DNA of 34,516 bases from JBGRPZ01 sp041725955 (GCA_041725955.1 JBGRQE010000035.1:1-34516), one strand, 5' to 3'. Positions 7,737 through 16,132 are shown, counted from the first letter of the stretch. A program made the numbers and translations. The notes: generated by a model from the sequence alone, not told the origin.

Positions 7737-8759
7737 ATGAAATATATCGACACAAAAGAGTTCTTAGAACTATCAAACTCTATCCCTATAATTGATGTTA
7801 GAGCTCCTCTGGAATATGAAAACGGACATATACCAGGTGCTATTAACATTCCTCTATTCTCTAATGAAGAAAGAGAAAAAATTGGAACTACCTACAAGCA
7901 CGTAGGAAAACTTAATGCTATTGAAGAAGGTCTGAACTTTGTTGGTCCAAAGATGAGTCAAATGGCAATTAGAGGATTAAAAGTGTCGAAAAAGAAATCC
8001 TTACTGGTTCATTGCTGGCGTGGTGGTATGCGTAGCAAAAGTATGGCTTGGTTATTTGAATTAATGGGATTGCATTGCTATGTTCTTGATGGTGGATATA
8101 AAGCCTACCGCAAACACGGACTAGATGAATTCAAAAACTTCAACAGGTTTATTATCCTTCAGGGAGCTACAGGCAGTGGAAAAACATATATAATAAAAGA
8201 ACTTGCAAAGCAAGGCGATCAAGTAATCGACCTCGAAGGCTTGGCAAATCATAAAGGATCAGCCTTTGGTGCACTGGGTGAAGCAAATCAACCTACAACG
8301 CAACAATTCCAGAATAATGTTTTTGAACAATTCGATAAGTTAGATAAAAGCAAACACATTTGGCTGGAAGGCGAAAGCAGAACCATCGGAAAAGTATATC
8401 TTCCCGAAACGCTTTGGGATGTAATGAATACTTCCAGAGTGGTAGAAATAAATATTCCTCAGGAAGAAAGAGTAAAACATTTGCTTAAGGATTATGGGAA
8501 GTTTGAAACTACCGAACTTATCGAGTCTGTAGAGAAAATCAGAAAGCGGTTTGGAAATGATAAAACCAAAATATGTGTAGAACTACTTCAGGAAAACAAA
8601 CTTGCAGAAGTAACTAAAATGCTACTCGACTATTACGACAAGGCCTATACCTTTTCGAGAGATAAATATAAAAAACAGAAACCTCAACAGGAAAACTTCG
8701 ACCATATGAACTTTGACATTATAGCAAAAAAACTATTACTCACTGCTCATAAGGCATAA
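7737..8759 (+). CDS. mnmH: tRNA 2-selenouridine synthase (SelU/MnmH)
   Basis: 340 residues; E. coli MnmH is a little longer. The N-terminal rhodanese domain has IDVRAPLEYENGHIPGAINIP and the catalytic Cys93 in VHCWRGGMRSKS. A P-loop follows: ILQGATGSGKT with GATGSGKT at 143-150, then DLEGLANHKGSAFG, a typical MnmH motif. The enzyme replaces sulfur in 2-thiouridine at tRNA U34 with selenium from selenophosphate through a geranylated intermediate. Its presence implies a SelD selenophosphate synthetase elsewhere in the genome; none is in this window. No promoter fits between the preceding terminator and the ATG, so expression may depend on read-through. Confidence 0.93.
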   Translation: MKYIDTKEFLELSNSIPIIDVRAPLEYENGHIPGAINIPLFSNEEREKIGTTYKHVGKLNAIEEGLNFVGPKMSQMAIRGLKVSKKKSLLVHCWRGGMRSKSMAWLFELMGLHCYVLDGGYKAYRKHGLDEFKNFNRFIILQGATGSGKTYIIKELAKQGDQVIDLEGLANHKGSAFGALGEANQPTTQQFQNNVFEQFDKLDKSKHIWLEGESRTIGKVYLPETLWDVMNTSRVVEINIPQEERVKHLLKDYGKFETTELIESVEKIRKRFGNDKTKICVELLQENKLAEVTKMLLDYYDKAYTFSRDKYKKQKPQQENFDHMNFDIIAKKLLLTAHKA

Positions 8760-8907
8760 CTCCTTATTTATAACACTTAAATATTTCATATAAATAATAG
8801 GTTTTTCGCTATGTGGGCGTTTGTAGTATGTCGAATTAAGTTAAATTCGCGATCTCAAACCTTAACAGATATTGGCAAATAAGTAATCATAAATAAGGTT
8901 TTTGCAT

Positions 8908-9234
8908 ATGGATAAGAAGAAAATAGAAATCGAAATTTGTACAGGCACTCTATGTCATGTAATGGGTGGGTCAGAATTACAACTATTGGAAGATCATTTA
9001 AGCCCAGAACAAAAAGAATACGTCATTGTAAAAGGATGTACATGTTTGGATTTCTGTAGCGATTCGTCCAAAGGCAAAGCTCCTTTCGTTAAGATTAATG
9101 GGAAATGTCTATCTGAGGCATCTATCCCAAAGGTATTAAATTACTTAAAAACGCTGGAGAGGAATGACTTACACGAATCAGGCAATGTTGATCCGACGGG
9201 AACTGCTAAGCCGGATAGCAAAACTGTATTTTGA
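8908..9234 (+). CDS. Thioredoxin-like [2Fe-2S] ferredoxin (NuoE/HndA type), partner of the hydrogenase
   Basis: 108 residues from ATG 8908 (an upstream TTG at 8902 is unlikely). The cysteine pattern is that of NuoE-type thioredoxin-fold ferredoxins: C11-x4-C16 in CTGTLCHVMG and C46-x3-C50 in CLDFC; C44 is an extra cysteine. Such subunits carry one [2Fe-2S] cluster and pass electrons between NAD(P)H-oxidising subunits and hydrogenases. The recognisable domain ends near LNYLKTLER; the last 20 or so residues are read from bases that also encode the start of the hydrogenase, overlapping by 71 bases. This implies coupled translation and a shared complex or pathway. No NuoF-like flavoprotein is adjacent, so the electron donor is unknown. 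Confidence 0.85.
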   Translation: MDKKKIEIEICTGTLCHVMGGSELQLLEDHLSPEQKEYVIVKGCTCLDFCSDSSKGKAPFVKINGKCLSEASIPKVLNYLKTLERNDLHESGNVDPTGTAKPDSKTVF

Positions 9235-10579
9235 GGGAACTTTATTATCTGAAATTGATCGCATACCTATCGAAATGTCTCCCAAAAGAGGAAACACATC
9301 GAGATGTTGCGTCTATAAAGAGAGAGCTGTATTAAAGTACAGAATCATGGCCCTATTGGGTTATGATATAGCAGATGAAACTGACGAACTAACGCGACTT
9401 TCGGAATATGCAGAAAAAGCACTAAATAAACTAGAAGTCAGTCAAAAAGTTTTAACAGTTATTGACGAAGCTTGTTCTTCATGTGTAAAGAACAACTACA
9501 TTGTTACAAACTTATGTCAGGGGTGTTTGGGACGTCCATGCCAGCTAAACTGTCCGAAAGGATGCATTAGTATGGTTAATGGTCGGGCGCATATAGATAC
9601 AGAAAAATGTGTAAACTGTGGTTTATGTAAAAAGGCATGTCCATATCACGCTATTGTATTTATGCCTGTTCCATGCGAAGCTGCTTGCCCTGTTAACGCA
9701 ATTCAAAAGAATGATGACGGAATAGAATATATCGACACAGAAAAGTGTATCCACTGTGGAAGATGTATGACCGCTTGTCCTTTTGGCGCAATCCGAGAAC
9801 AATCACAATTTATCAATATTCTTAAAGCAATAAAATCTGAAAAGAAGGTAGTTGCTTTGGTTGCTCCTGCTATATTGGGTCAATTCAAAGACGATATTAC
9901 TAAAGTATATGCAAGTCTCAAAGAAATTGGATTCGACGAAATTGCCGAAGTCGCCGAAGGTGCTATAGAAACCGTAAAACATGAGGTTGATGAGCTTAAA
10001 GAAAAACTTGAAGAAGGTCAGAAGTTTATGACTACAAGTTGCTGCCCAGCTTACACCGAATATACAAAGAAGCATCTTCCCGAAATCCAAAAATTCGTAT
10101 CCTCAACACCTAGCCCTATGCACTACAGTGCAAAGAAGGTTAAAGATGAAGATTCGAATGCAATATCTGTATTTGTGGGTCCTTGCACTGCAAAACGTAA
10201 AGAAGCTATGGATAATCCTTATGTTGATTATGTAATGACTTTTGAAGAATTTGGAGCATTACTAATCGCTAAGGGAATACAAATTGCAAATGTTCAAGAA
10301 TCGGTTGAGGAAACTCCAGATATTGAAACAGGTCGATGGTTTGCAAAGAGTGGCGGCGTAACCAAAGCCATTAATCACAAACACGACTTAAAAGATGACT
10401 ATGTAATAGTTAATGGACTTAACAAAGCCAACATACGTCAGCTCAAAACATTTGCAAAAGGAAAATGCCCTGCTAGCTTTGTTGAAGTTATGGCATGTGA
10501 AGGAGGATGTATTGCTGGTCCTGGAATACTAAACAATCCGCAAGCTGCAGAACGACAGTTGAACAAACGCTTTAAGTAA
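9164..10579 (+). CDS. [FeFe] hydrogenase catalytic protein, group-B-like
   Basis: 471 residues. H-cluster motifs: L1 TSCCPAY (291-297; C293 is the likely proton-relay Cys and C294 a cluster ligand), L2 PCTAKRKE (340-347) and L3 EVMACEGGC (441-449). Upstream are two ferredoxin-type [4Fe-4S] motifs, C149-x2-C152-x2-C155-x3-C159 and C195-x2-C198-x2-C201-x3-C205, plus further cysteines at 104, 107, 118, 121, 126, 130 and 134. The N-terminus (MLIRRELLSRIAKLYFEG, IPIEMSPK) and the TSCCPAY variant fit the group B (B1/B3) class, whose physiological role is poorly known, rather than group A enzymes. The first ATG at 9164 has GAGAGGA just before it; Met8 at 9185 is the alternative. It needs HydE/F/G maturases, which are not in the window. 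Confidence 0.9.
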   Translation: MTYTNQAMLIRRELLSRIAKLYFEGTLLSEIDRIPIEMSPKRGNTSRCCVYKERAVLKYRIMALLGYDIADETDELTRLSEYAEKALNKLEVSQKVLTVIDEACSSCVKNNYIVTNLCQGCLGRPCQLNCPKGCISMVNGRAHIDTEKCVNCGLCKKACPYHAIVFMPVPCEAACPVNAIQKNDDGIEYIDTEKCIHCGRCMTACPFGAIREQSQFINILKAIKSEKKVVALVAPAILGQFKDDITKVYASLKEIGFDEIAEVAEGAIETVKHEVDELKEKLEEGQKFMTTSCCPAYTEYTKKHLPEIQKFVSSTPSPMHYSAKKVKDEDSNAISVFVGPCTAKRKEAMDNPYVDYVMTFEEFGALLIAKGIQIANVQESVEETPDIETGRWFAKSGGVTKAINHKHDLKDDYVIVNGLNKANIRQLKTFAKGKCPASFVEVMACEGGCIAGPGILNNPQAAERQLNKRFK

Positions 10580-10601
10580 GCCAAATTTATATTTTTTTAT
10601 G

Positions 10602-10640
10602 GCATGAGGGGAAAAGCAATTTTCTTCTCATGCTTTTTTT
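10602..10640 (+). terminator. Terminator after the hydrogenase gene
   Basis: GCATGAG (10602-10608) pairs with CTCATGC (10627-10633), with an inner AAAA/TTTT extension, followed by TTTTTTT. It lies about 22 bases after the hydrogenase stop. Confidence 0.85.
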
Positions 10641-10659
10641 ATACCCTCTTTTACATCAA

Positions 10660-10744
10660 ACCCTATAAGGGTTTGCATACATACCCTTATAGGGTTTGTA
10701 TACGTACCCTTATAGGGTTTGTATACGTACCCTTATAGGGTTTG
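10660..10744. repeat. Tandem array of 23-bp units with a palindromic core (3.7 copies)
   Basis: Units begin at 10660, 10683, 10706 and 10729 (the last partial). Each has a 13-bp core ACCCT-N3-AGGGT followed by a 10-base linker. Units 2-4 have TAT in the centre; unit 1 has ATA, so its core is the exact reverse complement of the others. The linker of units 2 and 3 contains GTATAC, itself a palindrome. It lies between the hydrogenase terminator and the recombinase promoter. Confidence 0.95.
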
Positions 10745-10815
10745 CAAAAGCAAGTTGCAAAACACATGAATATTTCAATCTATATATCAATACTCTTTCT
10801 TACTATTATAATTGG

Positions 10816-10823
10816 TATCTTTG
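10816..10823 (+). promoter_or_regulatory. -7 element of the recombinase gene
   Basis: TATCTTTG matches TAnnTTTG and lies 38 bases before the ATG at 10862. No good -33 TTG is present, which suggests a weak or regulated promoter. Confidence 0.55.
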
Positions 10824-10861
10824 AACTTTAAATTATAGGGAAACAATCAATTATTTACTAC

Positions 10862-12139
10862 ATGCCAAAAGCTAGATTTGTTTTAAGGGAACCGAAAGCA
10901 AAGAAAGAGCAATCAATTATTTTGATATTTAGATACAAGAGTCAACGCTTCTTTAAATCATTAGATATTTCAATACTACCCAAACACTGGAGTTTGAAGA
11001 ACCAAAGAGTCAAGAACACCAACGATGTGCCCAATAAAGATGTAATAAACGACTATTTAAATAATCTTGCCTTAAATATCGAAAGAATATACATTACTCT
11101 AACTGCCGAAGGAAAACACATAGACAATAAGGTTTTACTTGATGAGCTTAACAAACAGTTTAATCTAAAGAAAGAAGACAACAACTTCTGGTCGACATTA
11201 GATAACTTTATAAAAGATTCAAAGAAAAGAGTAAACCCCAAAACCCACAGACCCATTTCGGAATCGACCATAAATACATACCGCGAAACATACAAGGTTT
11301 TGCAAGACTTCGAAAACAACTCCTCTCCTATACATTTCAATACAATTACTCTCGACTTCTATTATAATTGGATTGAATATATGCACGAGAAGAAATCATT
11401 CAGTCTAAATTACTGCGGCAAGCATATAAAAAACCTAAAAACCTTTCTGTCTGATGCTACAGAAAAAGGGTTAAACACAAATCTTGCATTCCAAAGCAAA
11501 CGCTTTAGTGTACTGAAGGAAGACACAGACCAAATCTATCTGAATGATAAAGAACTAGAAAAACTTTTTAACTTTGACTTTAGTTTCGATCCTAAACTTG
11601 AGGTTGCCGTCGACTTATTCCTTATAGGTGCTTATACCGGCTTACGTGTATCTGACTTTACTCAGCTAAATTCTGAAGACATTATTCTTCGCGATACAGG
11701 AAAAGTAATAAAGGTTCATACAAAAAAGACAGATGAACTCGTTTTTATTCCATTAATGCAGAATGCAGAACAAATACTCAATAAATACGCTAACTGCATA
11801 CCGAATAAGATCTCTGAACCTACTATAAACAAGCAAATCAAAATAGCAGGTCGTCTGGCAGGAATAACATCTAAGGTTCAGATAACAAAGACTATTCAAG
11901 GTAAAAAGCTCAGTCGCACTTACTTTAAGTATGAGTTGATAAAAACCCATACAGCTCGAAGGTCGTTCTGTACAAATGCATACTTAGCAGGTGTAGACAC
12001 TATGGATATTATGGCAATAAGTGGGCATAAAACAGAAACATCCTTCGTCAAATACGTTAAAGTAAGTAAAGAACAACATGCTGATAAGATGCTACAACAT
12101 CCTTTCTTCAGAAAACAAAACCTAAAAGTGGTCTCGTAG
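10862..12139 (+). CDS. Tyrosine recombinase (phage integrase family), Bacteroidetes type
   Basis: 425 residues, complete. An N-terminal arm-binding-like domain (about 1-100) is followed by a SAM-like core-binding domain (about 105-215) and the catalytic domain. Catalytic residues are in place: R262 in TGLRVSDF, K288 or K289, H363-x2-R366 in THTARRSF, H389 in SGHK and the nucleophile Y398 in FVKYVKV. Such enzymes integrate mobile elements or invert promoter segments in Bacteroidetes. Here it stands alone: no excisionase, mobilisation or phage gene flanks it, no tRNA target is visible, and the neighbours look like ordinary chromosome. It may be a remnant of an island or a DNA invertase acting elsewhere. 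The 23-bp array lies 118 bases upstream of its start. Confidence 0.92.
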   Translation: MPKARFVLREPKAKKEQSIILIFRYKSQRFFKSLDISILPKHWSLKNQRVKNTNDVPNKDVINDYLNNLALNIERIYITLTAEGKHIDNKVLLDELNKQFNLKKEDNNFWSTLDNFIKDSKKRVNPKTHRPISESTINTYRETYKVLQDFENNSSPIHFNTITLDFYYNWIEYMHEKKSFSLNYCGKHIKNLKTFLSDATEKGLNTNLAFQSKRFSVLKEDTDQIYLNDKELEKLFNFDFSFDPKLEVAVDLFLIGAYTGLRVSDFTQLNSEDIILRDTGKVIKVHTKKTDELVFIPLMQNAEQILNKYANCIPNKISEPTINKQIKIAGRLAGITSKVQITKTIQGKKLSRTYFKYELIKTHTARRSFCTNAYLAGVDTMDIMAISGHKTETSFVKYVKVSKEQHADKMLQHPFFRKQNLKVVS

Positions 12140-12147
12140 GCCACTTT
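12125..12147 (+). terminator. Hairpin over the recombinase stop codon
   Basis: AAAGTGGTC and GGCCACTTT form a 9-bp stem (one T-G pair) around TCGTA. The stop codon TAG (12137-12139) lies between loop and 3' arm. Only a short T stretch follows, so termination may be weak. Confidence 0.6.
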
Positions 12148-12170
12148 ATAAACCTAAATAATACTATCAT

Positions 12171-13061
12171 ATGGATTCTTCAGCTATTAAAATTACTACC
12201 ACAATTCCAGATTACTATATAAGAACCGCTACTCAAGAAGATGTTGCCTTTGTCAAAAATATGGTGGCTCAAGAGAATTGGAACCTGGGGGAAAACGATA
12301 TCGACTTTTTTGCCGAACACTATCCCAACGATCTGTATATTGGAGTCTATAAAGAAGAACCTATTGCCAGTTTCTTACGATTGCTTATAAACGATAGCTT
12401 TGGTTTCTGCGGACTATTTATCGTTCAGGAAGAATATAGAGATATGAAGTTTGGGATTACTCTTGCTTTGGAAACATACAAATATCAGAATGCCGATAAA
12501 TTTATCCTTGGCAAGGATGGTGTGCTCGATCAGGTTCCTATGTACGAGAAAAACGGATTCGTTACTTTCCATACAAATGCACGCTTAATTGGCATAGCCA
12601 AGTCTAGTTCTGCACGAATATCAAAGGAAATAATATTCCATGCTTTCAGTACTGATATTCCGGAAGAGATATTCGAATTCGATAAAGAGTGCTTTAGAAC
12701 AGACCGCCGTGAGTTTCTCGAGAAGTGGTTTGCACGTGAAGACTTGCTCGGTGTTTATGTATCGAGGGAAGATGTTATTCAGGGATATGCAGCCATTCGG
12801 AAGGCAGAAAACGGATATGTGATTGGTCCAATTCAATGCAACACATATGGCGATGCCGAGATATTGATTCGACATTTGTCGAACATTATTGTTGGGCAAC
12901 AATTCTATATTGAGGTTCCAAAAAACCAACCCCACTTCAATTGCCTTATGGAAGACTTTGAACTTACTGAAGACTTTAACTTTGCCCGAATGTATAATAA
13001 AAAACCCAAAGACATTGCTATTAACAAGATCTTTGGGAATTTAAGTTGTGCTTGTGGATAA
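12171..13061 (+). CDS. GNAT-family acetyltransferase, two-domain (YitH-like)
   Basis: 296 residues. Residues about 15-140 form a GNAT domain: YIRTATQEDVAFVKNMV at the start, then FCGLFIVQEEYRDMKFGITLAL, the acetyl-CoA-binding strand-helix with a degenerate R/Q-x-x-G-x-G/A loop, and DQVPMYEKNGF. Residues about 160-285 resemble the second GNAT-like domain (Acetyltransf_18) found in Bacillus YitH-type proteins. The substrate is unknown. It follows the recombinase by 31 bases and ends 8 bases from the convergent typA stop. There is no sign that it belongs functionally to the recombinase. Confidence 0.82.
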   Translation: MDSSAIKITTTIPDYYIRTATQEDVAFVKNMVAQENWNLGENDIDFFAEHYPNDLYIGVYKEEPIASFLRLLINDSFGFCGLFIVQEEYRDMKFGITLALETYKYQNADKFILGKDGVLDQVPMYEKNGFVTFHTNARLIGIAKSSSARISKEIIFHAFSTDIPEEIFEFDKECFRTDRREFLEKWFAREDLLGVYVSREDVIQGYAAIRKAENGYVIGPIQCNTYGDAEILIRHLSNIIVGQQFYIEVPKNQPHFNCLMEDFELTEDFNFARMYNKKPKDIAINKIFGNLSCACG

Positions 13062-13086
13062 AGAGCTAATTACTTAGCAGCTCTTT
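13060..13086. terminator. Shared hairpin between convergent GNAT gene and typA
   Basis: AAAGAGCT (13060-13067) and AGCTCTTT (13079-13086) form a perfect 8-bp stem; the loop contains the typA stop codon, and the 5' arm overlaps the GNAT stop. T-rich on both strands, so it can serve both genes. Confidence 0.65.
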
Positions 13087-14869
13087 TCCTATCGTGTTCG
13101 TTACGTAAAATCTTTCTCAAACGTAATGCAGACGGAGTAACTTCGATATATTCGTTTTCGCGAACATATTCCATATACTCTTCCAACGACATTTTGATTG
13201 CAGGAGCAATACTCATTTTATCGTCGGTACCTGATGCACGCATATTGGTAAGCTTCTTTGTTTTGGTAATGTTTACAACCAAGTCAACTGCACGACCGTG
13301 CTCACCAACAACTTGTCCTTCGTAAACAGGTTCACCTGGATTTACAAAGAACCTACCTCTATCTTGCAGCTTGTCTATAGAATAAGGAATAGAAGTTCCA
13401 TTCTCCATACAGATTAAAGCTCCAGATTTATTTAGGCCTAAGTCACCTTTAAACGGTTCGTATCCTTTAAATCTATGTGCAATTACAGCCTCACCTTCAG
13501 TAGCAGTTAGCATAAGGTTTCTTAATCCGATCAATCCTCTTGCAGGAATGGCGAATTCAAGATGCTGAGTTTCTGTTTTGCTTTCAATGTTAAGGATATC
13601 ACCTTTACGATTGGTAACCAATTCTATTACCTTTCCCGAGAATTCTTCAGGAACGTGAACAGTAAGTAATTCGATAGGCTCACACTTCTGTCCATCAACT
13701 TCTTTAAAAATCACCTGAGGTTGTCCCAACTGAAATTCATATCCTTCACGACGCATAGTCTCAACGAGAATAGACAAGTGAAGAATACCACGCCCGAATA
13801 CAAGGAAACGATCAGCAGAATCTGTTTCTTTTACTCTTAAGGCTAGGTTCTTTTCAATTTCCGCCATCAAACGATCGCGAAGGTGACGAGAAGTTAAGAA
13901 CTTACCATCTTGTCCGAAGAAAGGAGAATCGTTGATAGTAAACAACATACTCATTGTAGGTTCATCAACAGAAATAGGAGTTAATGCATCTGGATTTTCG
14001 ATTGTACTGACAGTATCGCCAATATCGAATTTATCAAGACCTACAAGAGCAACAATCTCTCCTGATGAGATTGGAACTGTAGTTTTTTCTTTTCCCAAAC
14101 CTTCAAAACGGTGTAGCTCTTTGATTACCGACTTGGTAATTGAACCATCACGGTGAATTACCGATACGGGCATATTGGTTTTGAATTCTCCACGATTAAT
14201 TCTACCAATAGCAATTCTTCCTACATAATTAGAATAGTCTAAAGAAGTAATCATCATTTGAGGGTCACCTTCCTTAACTTCAGGAGCAGGAATCTCTTCA
14301 ATAACGGTATCCAGCAAATAACTTACGTCAGATGTTGGTTTCTTGTAATCTTCAGACATCCATCCTTGTTTAGAAGAACCATAAACAGTTTTGAATTCCA
14401 ACTGCTCTTCACTCGCGTCAAGGTTAAACATCAAATCAAAAACTGCCTCATGAGTTTCGTCTGGGCGACAATTGGGTTTATCTACCTTATTGATAACACA
14501 AACCACTTTCTTGTTAAGCTCTAGGGCTTTTTGCAACACAAAGCGAGTTTGAGGCATTGGACCTTCCAAAGCATCTACCAATAAAATAACACCATCTGCC
14601 ATATTTAATACGCGCTCAACTTCTCCACCGAAGTCGGAGTGGCCAGGAGTATCAATAATGTTAATCTTAACATCTTTATATCTTACAGATACATTTTTTG
14701 AAAGAATGGTAATTCCTCTTTCTCTCTCCAAGTCATTGTTATCCAGAATCAACTCTCCAACTTCCTGATTTTCCCTAAACAATCTAACCTGGTGTAGCAT
14801 TTTATCTACTAAAGTAGTCTTACCATGGTCAACGTGCGCTATAATAGCTATATTCCTGATCTCTTGCAT
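13070..14869 (-). CDS. typA: Translational GTPase TypA/BipA
   Basis: 599 residues, normal length. G1 is AHVDHGKTTLVDKML (11-25), G3 DTPGHSDFGGEVERV, G4 NKVDKPN; then EF-Tu-like domain II, EF-G-like domains III and V (GRGILHLSILVETMRREGYEFQLGQP) and the BipA-specific C-terminus ending ALRLRKILRNEHDRKRAAK. BipA binds the ribosome and helps 50S assembly and adaptation to cold and stress. Monocistronic; a TATCTTTG -7 element lies about 100 bases upstream. No unusual features. Confidence 0.97.
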   Translation of the reverse strand: MQEIRNIAIIAHVDHGKTTLVDKMLHQVRLFRENQEVGELILDNNDLERERGITILSKNVSVRYKDVKINIIDTPGHSDFGGEVERVLNMADGVILLVDALEGPMPQTRFVLQKALELNKKVVCVINKVDKPNCRPDETHEAVFDLMFNLDASEEQLEFKTVYGSSKQGWMSEDYKKPTSDVSYLLDTVIEEIPAPEVKEGDPQMMITSLDYSNYVGRIAIGRINRGEFKTNMPVSVIHRDGSITKSVIKELHRFEGLGKEKTTVPISSGEIVALVGLDKFDIGDTVSTIENPDALTPISVDEPTMSMLFTINDSPFFGQDGKFLTSRHLRDRLMAEIEKNLALRVKETDSADRFLVFGRGILHLSILVETMRREGYEFQLGQPQVIFKEVDGQKCEPIELLTVHVPEEFSGKVIELVTNRKGDILNIESKTETQHLEFAIPARGLIGLRNLMLTATEGEAVIAHRFKGYEPFKGDLGLNKSGALICMENGTSIPYSIDKLQDRGRFFVNPGEPVYEGQVVGEHGRAVDLVVNITKTKKLTNMRASGTDDKMSIAPAIKMSLEEYMEYVRENEYIEVTPSALRLRKILRNEHDRKRAAK

Positions 14870-14966
14870 AATTCTTACAAATAATTCCTGCCATCCAAAA
14901 TGACGCGCAAAAATAATCCTTTAATTCATACAATAGCTATTTAAATCAAAAATTATTGTTCAAGGG

Positions 14967-14974
14967 CAAAGATA
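14967..14974 (-). promoter_or_regulatory. -7 element of typA
   Basis: TATCTTTG on the minus strand, giving a leader of about 90 bases before the typA ATG. The -33 box is not obvious. Confidence 0.5.
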
Positions 14975-15051
14975 AATTCTATTTTATGGTAATATAGTAC
15001 TGAACATTGTGCGCAGAAAAGGGGTTTATCCAAAACAAACTATCTGAAACC

Positions 15052-16035
15052 ATGCTAGTAGTCGAAAGAAAACAAACCGATCCATACTTTAATCTTGCTG
15101 CCGAAGAATATTTTCTCAAAGCATTTGACGAGGACATTTTTATGCTTTGGCGCAATGAACCTTCTGTAATTATTGGGAAACATCAGAATATACAGAAAGA
15201 GGTGCACCCCTCGTTAATTGCCAAACCCATGCTTCCTATTATAAGAAGAATTACTGGTGGAGGAACTGTTTATCATGATTTGGGTAATGTCAACTTCACT
15301 TTCATAAATAATGGCAAGGCCAATAAGCTGGTTTCTTTTCCGAAATACTTAAACACTATTCTTTCTGCTCTTAATGCTCTTGGTTTGGATGCATACATGG
15401 GTGCAAACAATAACTTGCTGATTAATGACCATAAAATATCGGGGAATGCAGCCCATGTTTTCAAGAATAGAGTAATACATCATGGCACGCTTCTGTTTGA
15501 AAGCAAACTCGACCAGCTGAATTTTGCCATAACTGGAAACAACAAAAACTATATTGACAAGGCCATAGAGAGCAAAAGAATGAAGGTTACCAACATTGCT
15601 CGCCATTTGCCACACAAAATGAATGTTCTTGAATTTATGGCCTTTATAAAAGCACATATATTCAGTCTTCATCCGCAGGCAAAAACCTATTCTTTAACCA
15701 ATAACGACATTGCAGAGATTGAAAGAATAAAGGAAAACAGATACTTAAAGCACAATTGGAACTTTCACTACTCCCCTCCTTTCCGATTTAAGAAGGAGAC
15801 AGAAAGCAATGATCAAGTCTATAATCTTGAAGTATTTGTAAAGAGTGGACTAATCAAAGAGTTTGCCCTGCACAAAAACAGCAAACATCATTACTTGCAC
15901 AAAATGTTTTCTGAACTCTTAATCGGTAAGAATTTCTATACAACTAAGTATGCCAATATACTGAAAAACCTAAGACATCAACTATCGTCAGAAGATTTTC
16001 ATGCCTTTCATCAACTCATAATCAGCAAGCAGTAA
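15052..16035 (+). CDS. lplA: Lipoate-protein ligase A
   Basis: 327 residues from the ATG at 15052; the frame extends upstream to a TTG at 15007, but the family N-terminus (MLVVERKQTDPYFNLAAEEY) matches the ATG. Signatures: RRITGGGTVYHDLGNVNFTFI (65-85), binding lipoyl-AMP, and the catalytic lysine K128 in DHKISGNA. A C-terminal accessory domain follows (about 240-327), as in full-length LplA. It activates free lipoate with ATP and attaches it to E2 or GcvH lysines, for example the E2 partner of the E1 at the left edge. It is divergent from typA. Confidence 0.93.
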   Translation: MLVVERKQTDPYFNLAAEEYFLKAFDEDIFMLWRNEPSVIIGKHQNIQKEVHPSLIAKPMLPIIRRITGGGTVYHDLGNVNFTFINNGKANKLVSFPKYLNTILSALNALGLDAYMGANNNLLINDHKISGNAAHVFKNRVIHHGTLLFESKLDQLNFAITGNNKNYIDKAIESKRMKVTNIARHLPHKMNVLEFMAFIKAHIFSLHPQAKTYSLTNNDIAEIERIKENRYLKHNWNFHYSPPFRFKKETESNDQVYNLEVFVKSGLIKEFALHKNSKHHYLHKMFSELLIGKNFYTTKYANILKNLRHQLSSEDFHAFHQLIISKQ

Positions 16036-16132
16036 TATTTATCATGAAAAGGATAAACATTTTGTCTGTTTAGCATGTTTCCCATACAAGGTTGTAAAAT
16101 ACATTAGCCACATTCAAATCTCTCGTGTACCT

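Noticed and set aside
10660..10744. CRISPR array
   Set aside because: Units are contiguous with nearly constant linkers of 10 bases; there are no unique spacers and no cas genes. The same holds for the other two arrays.
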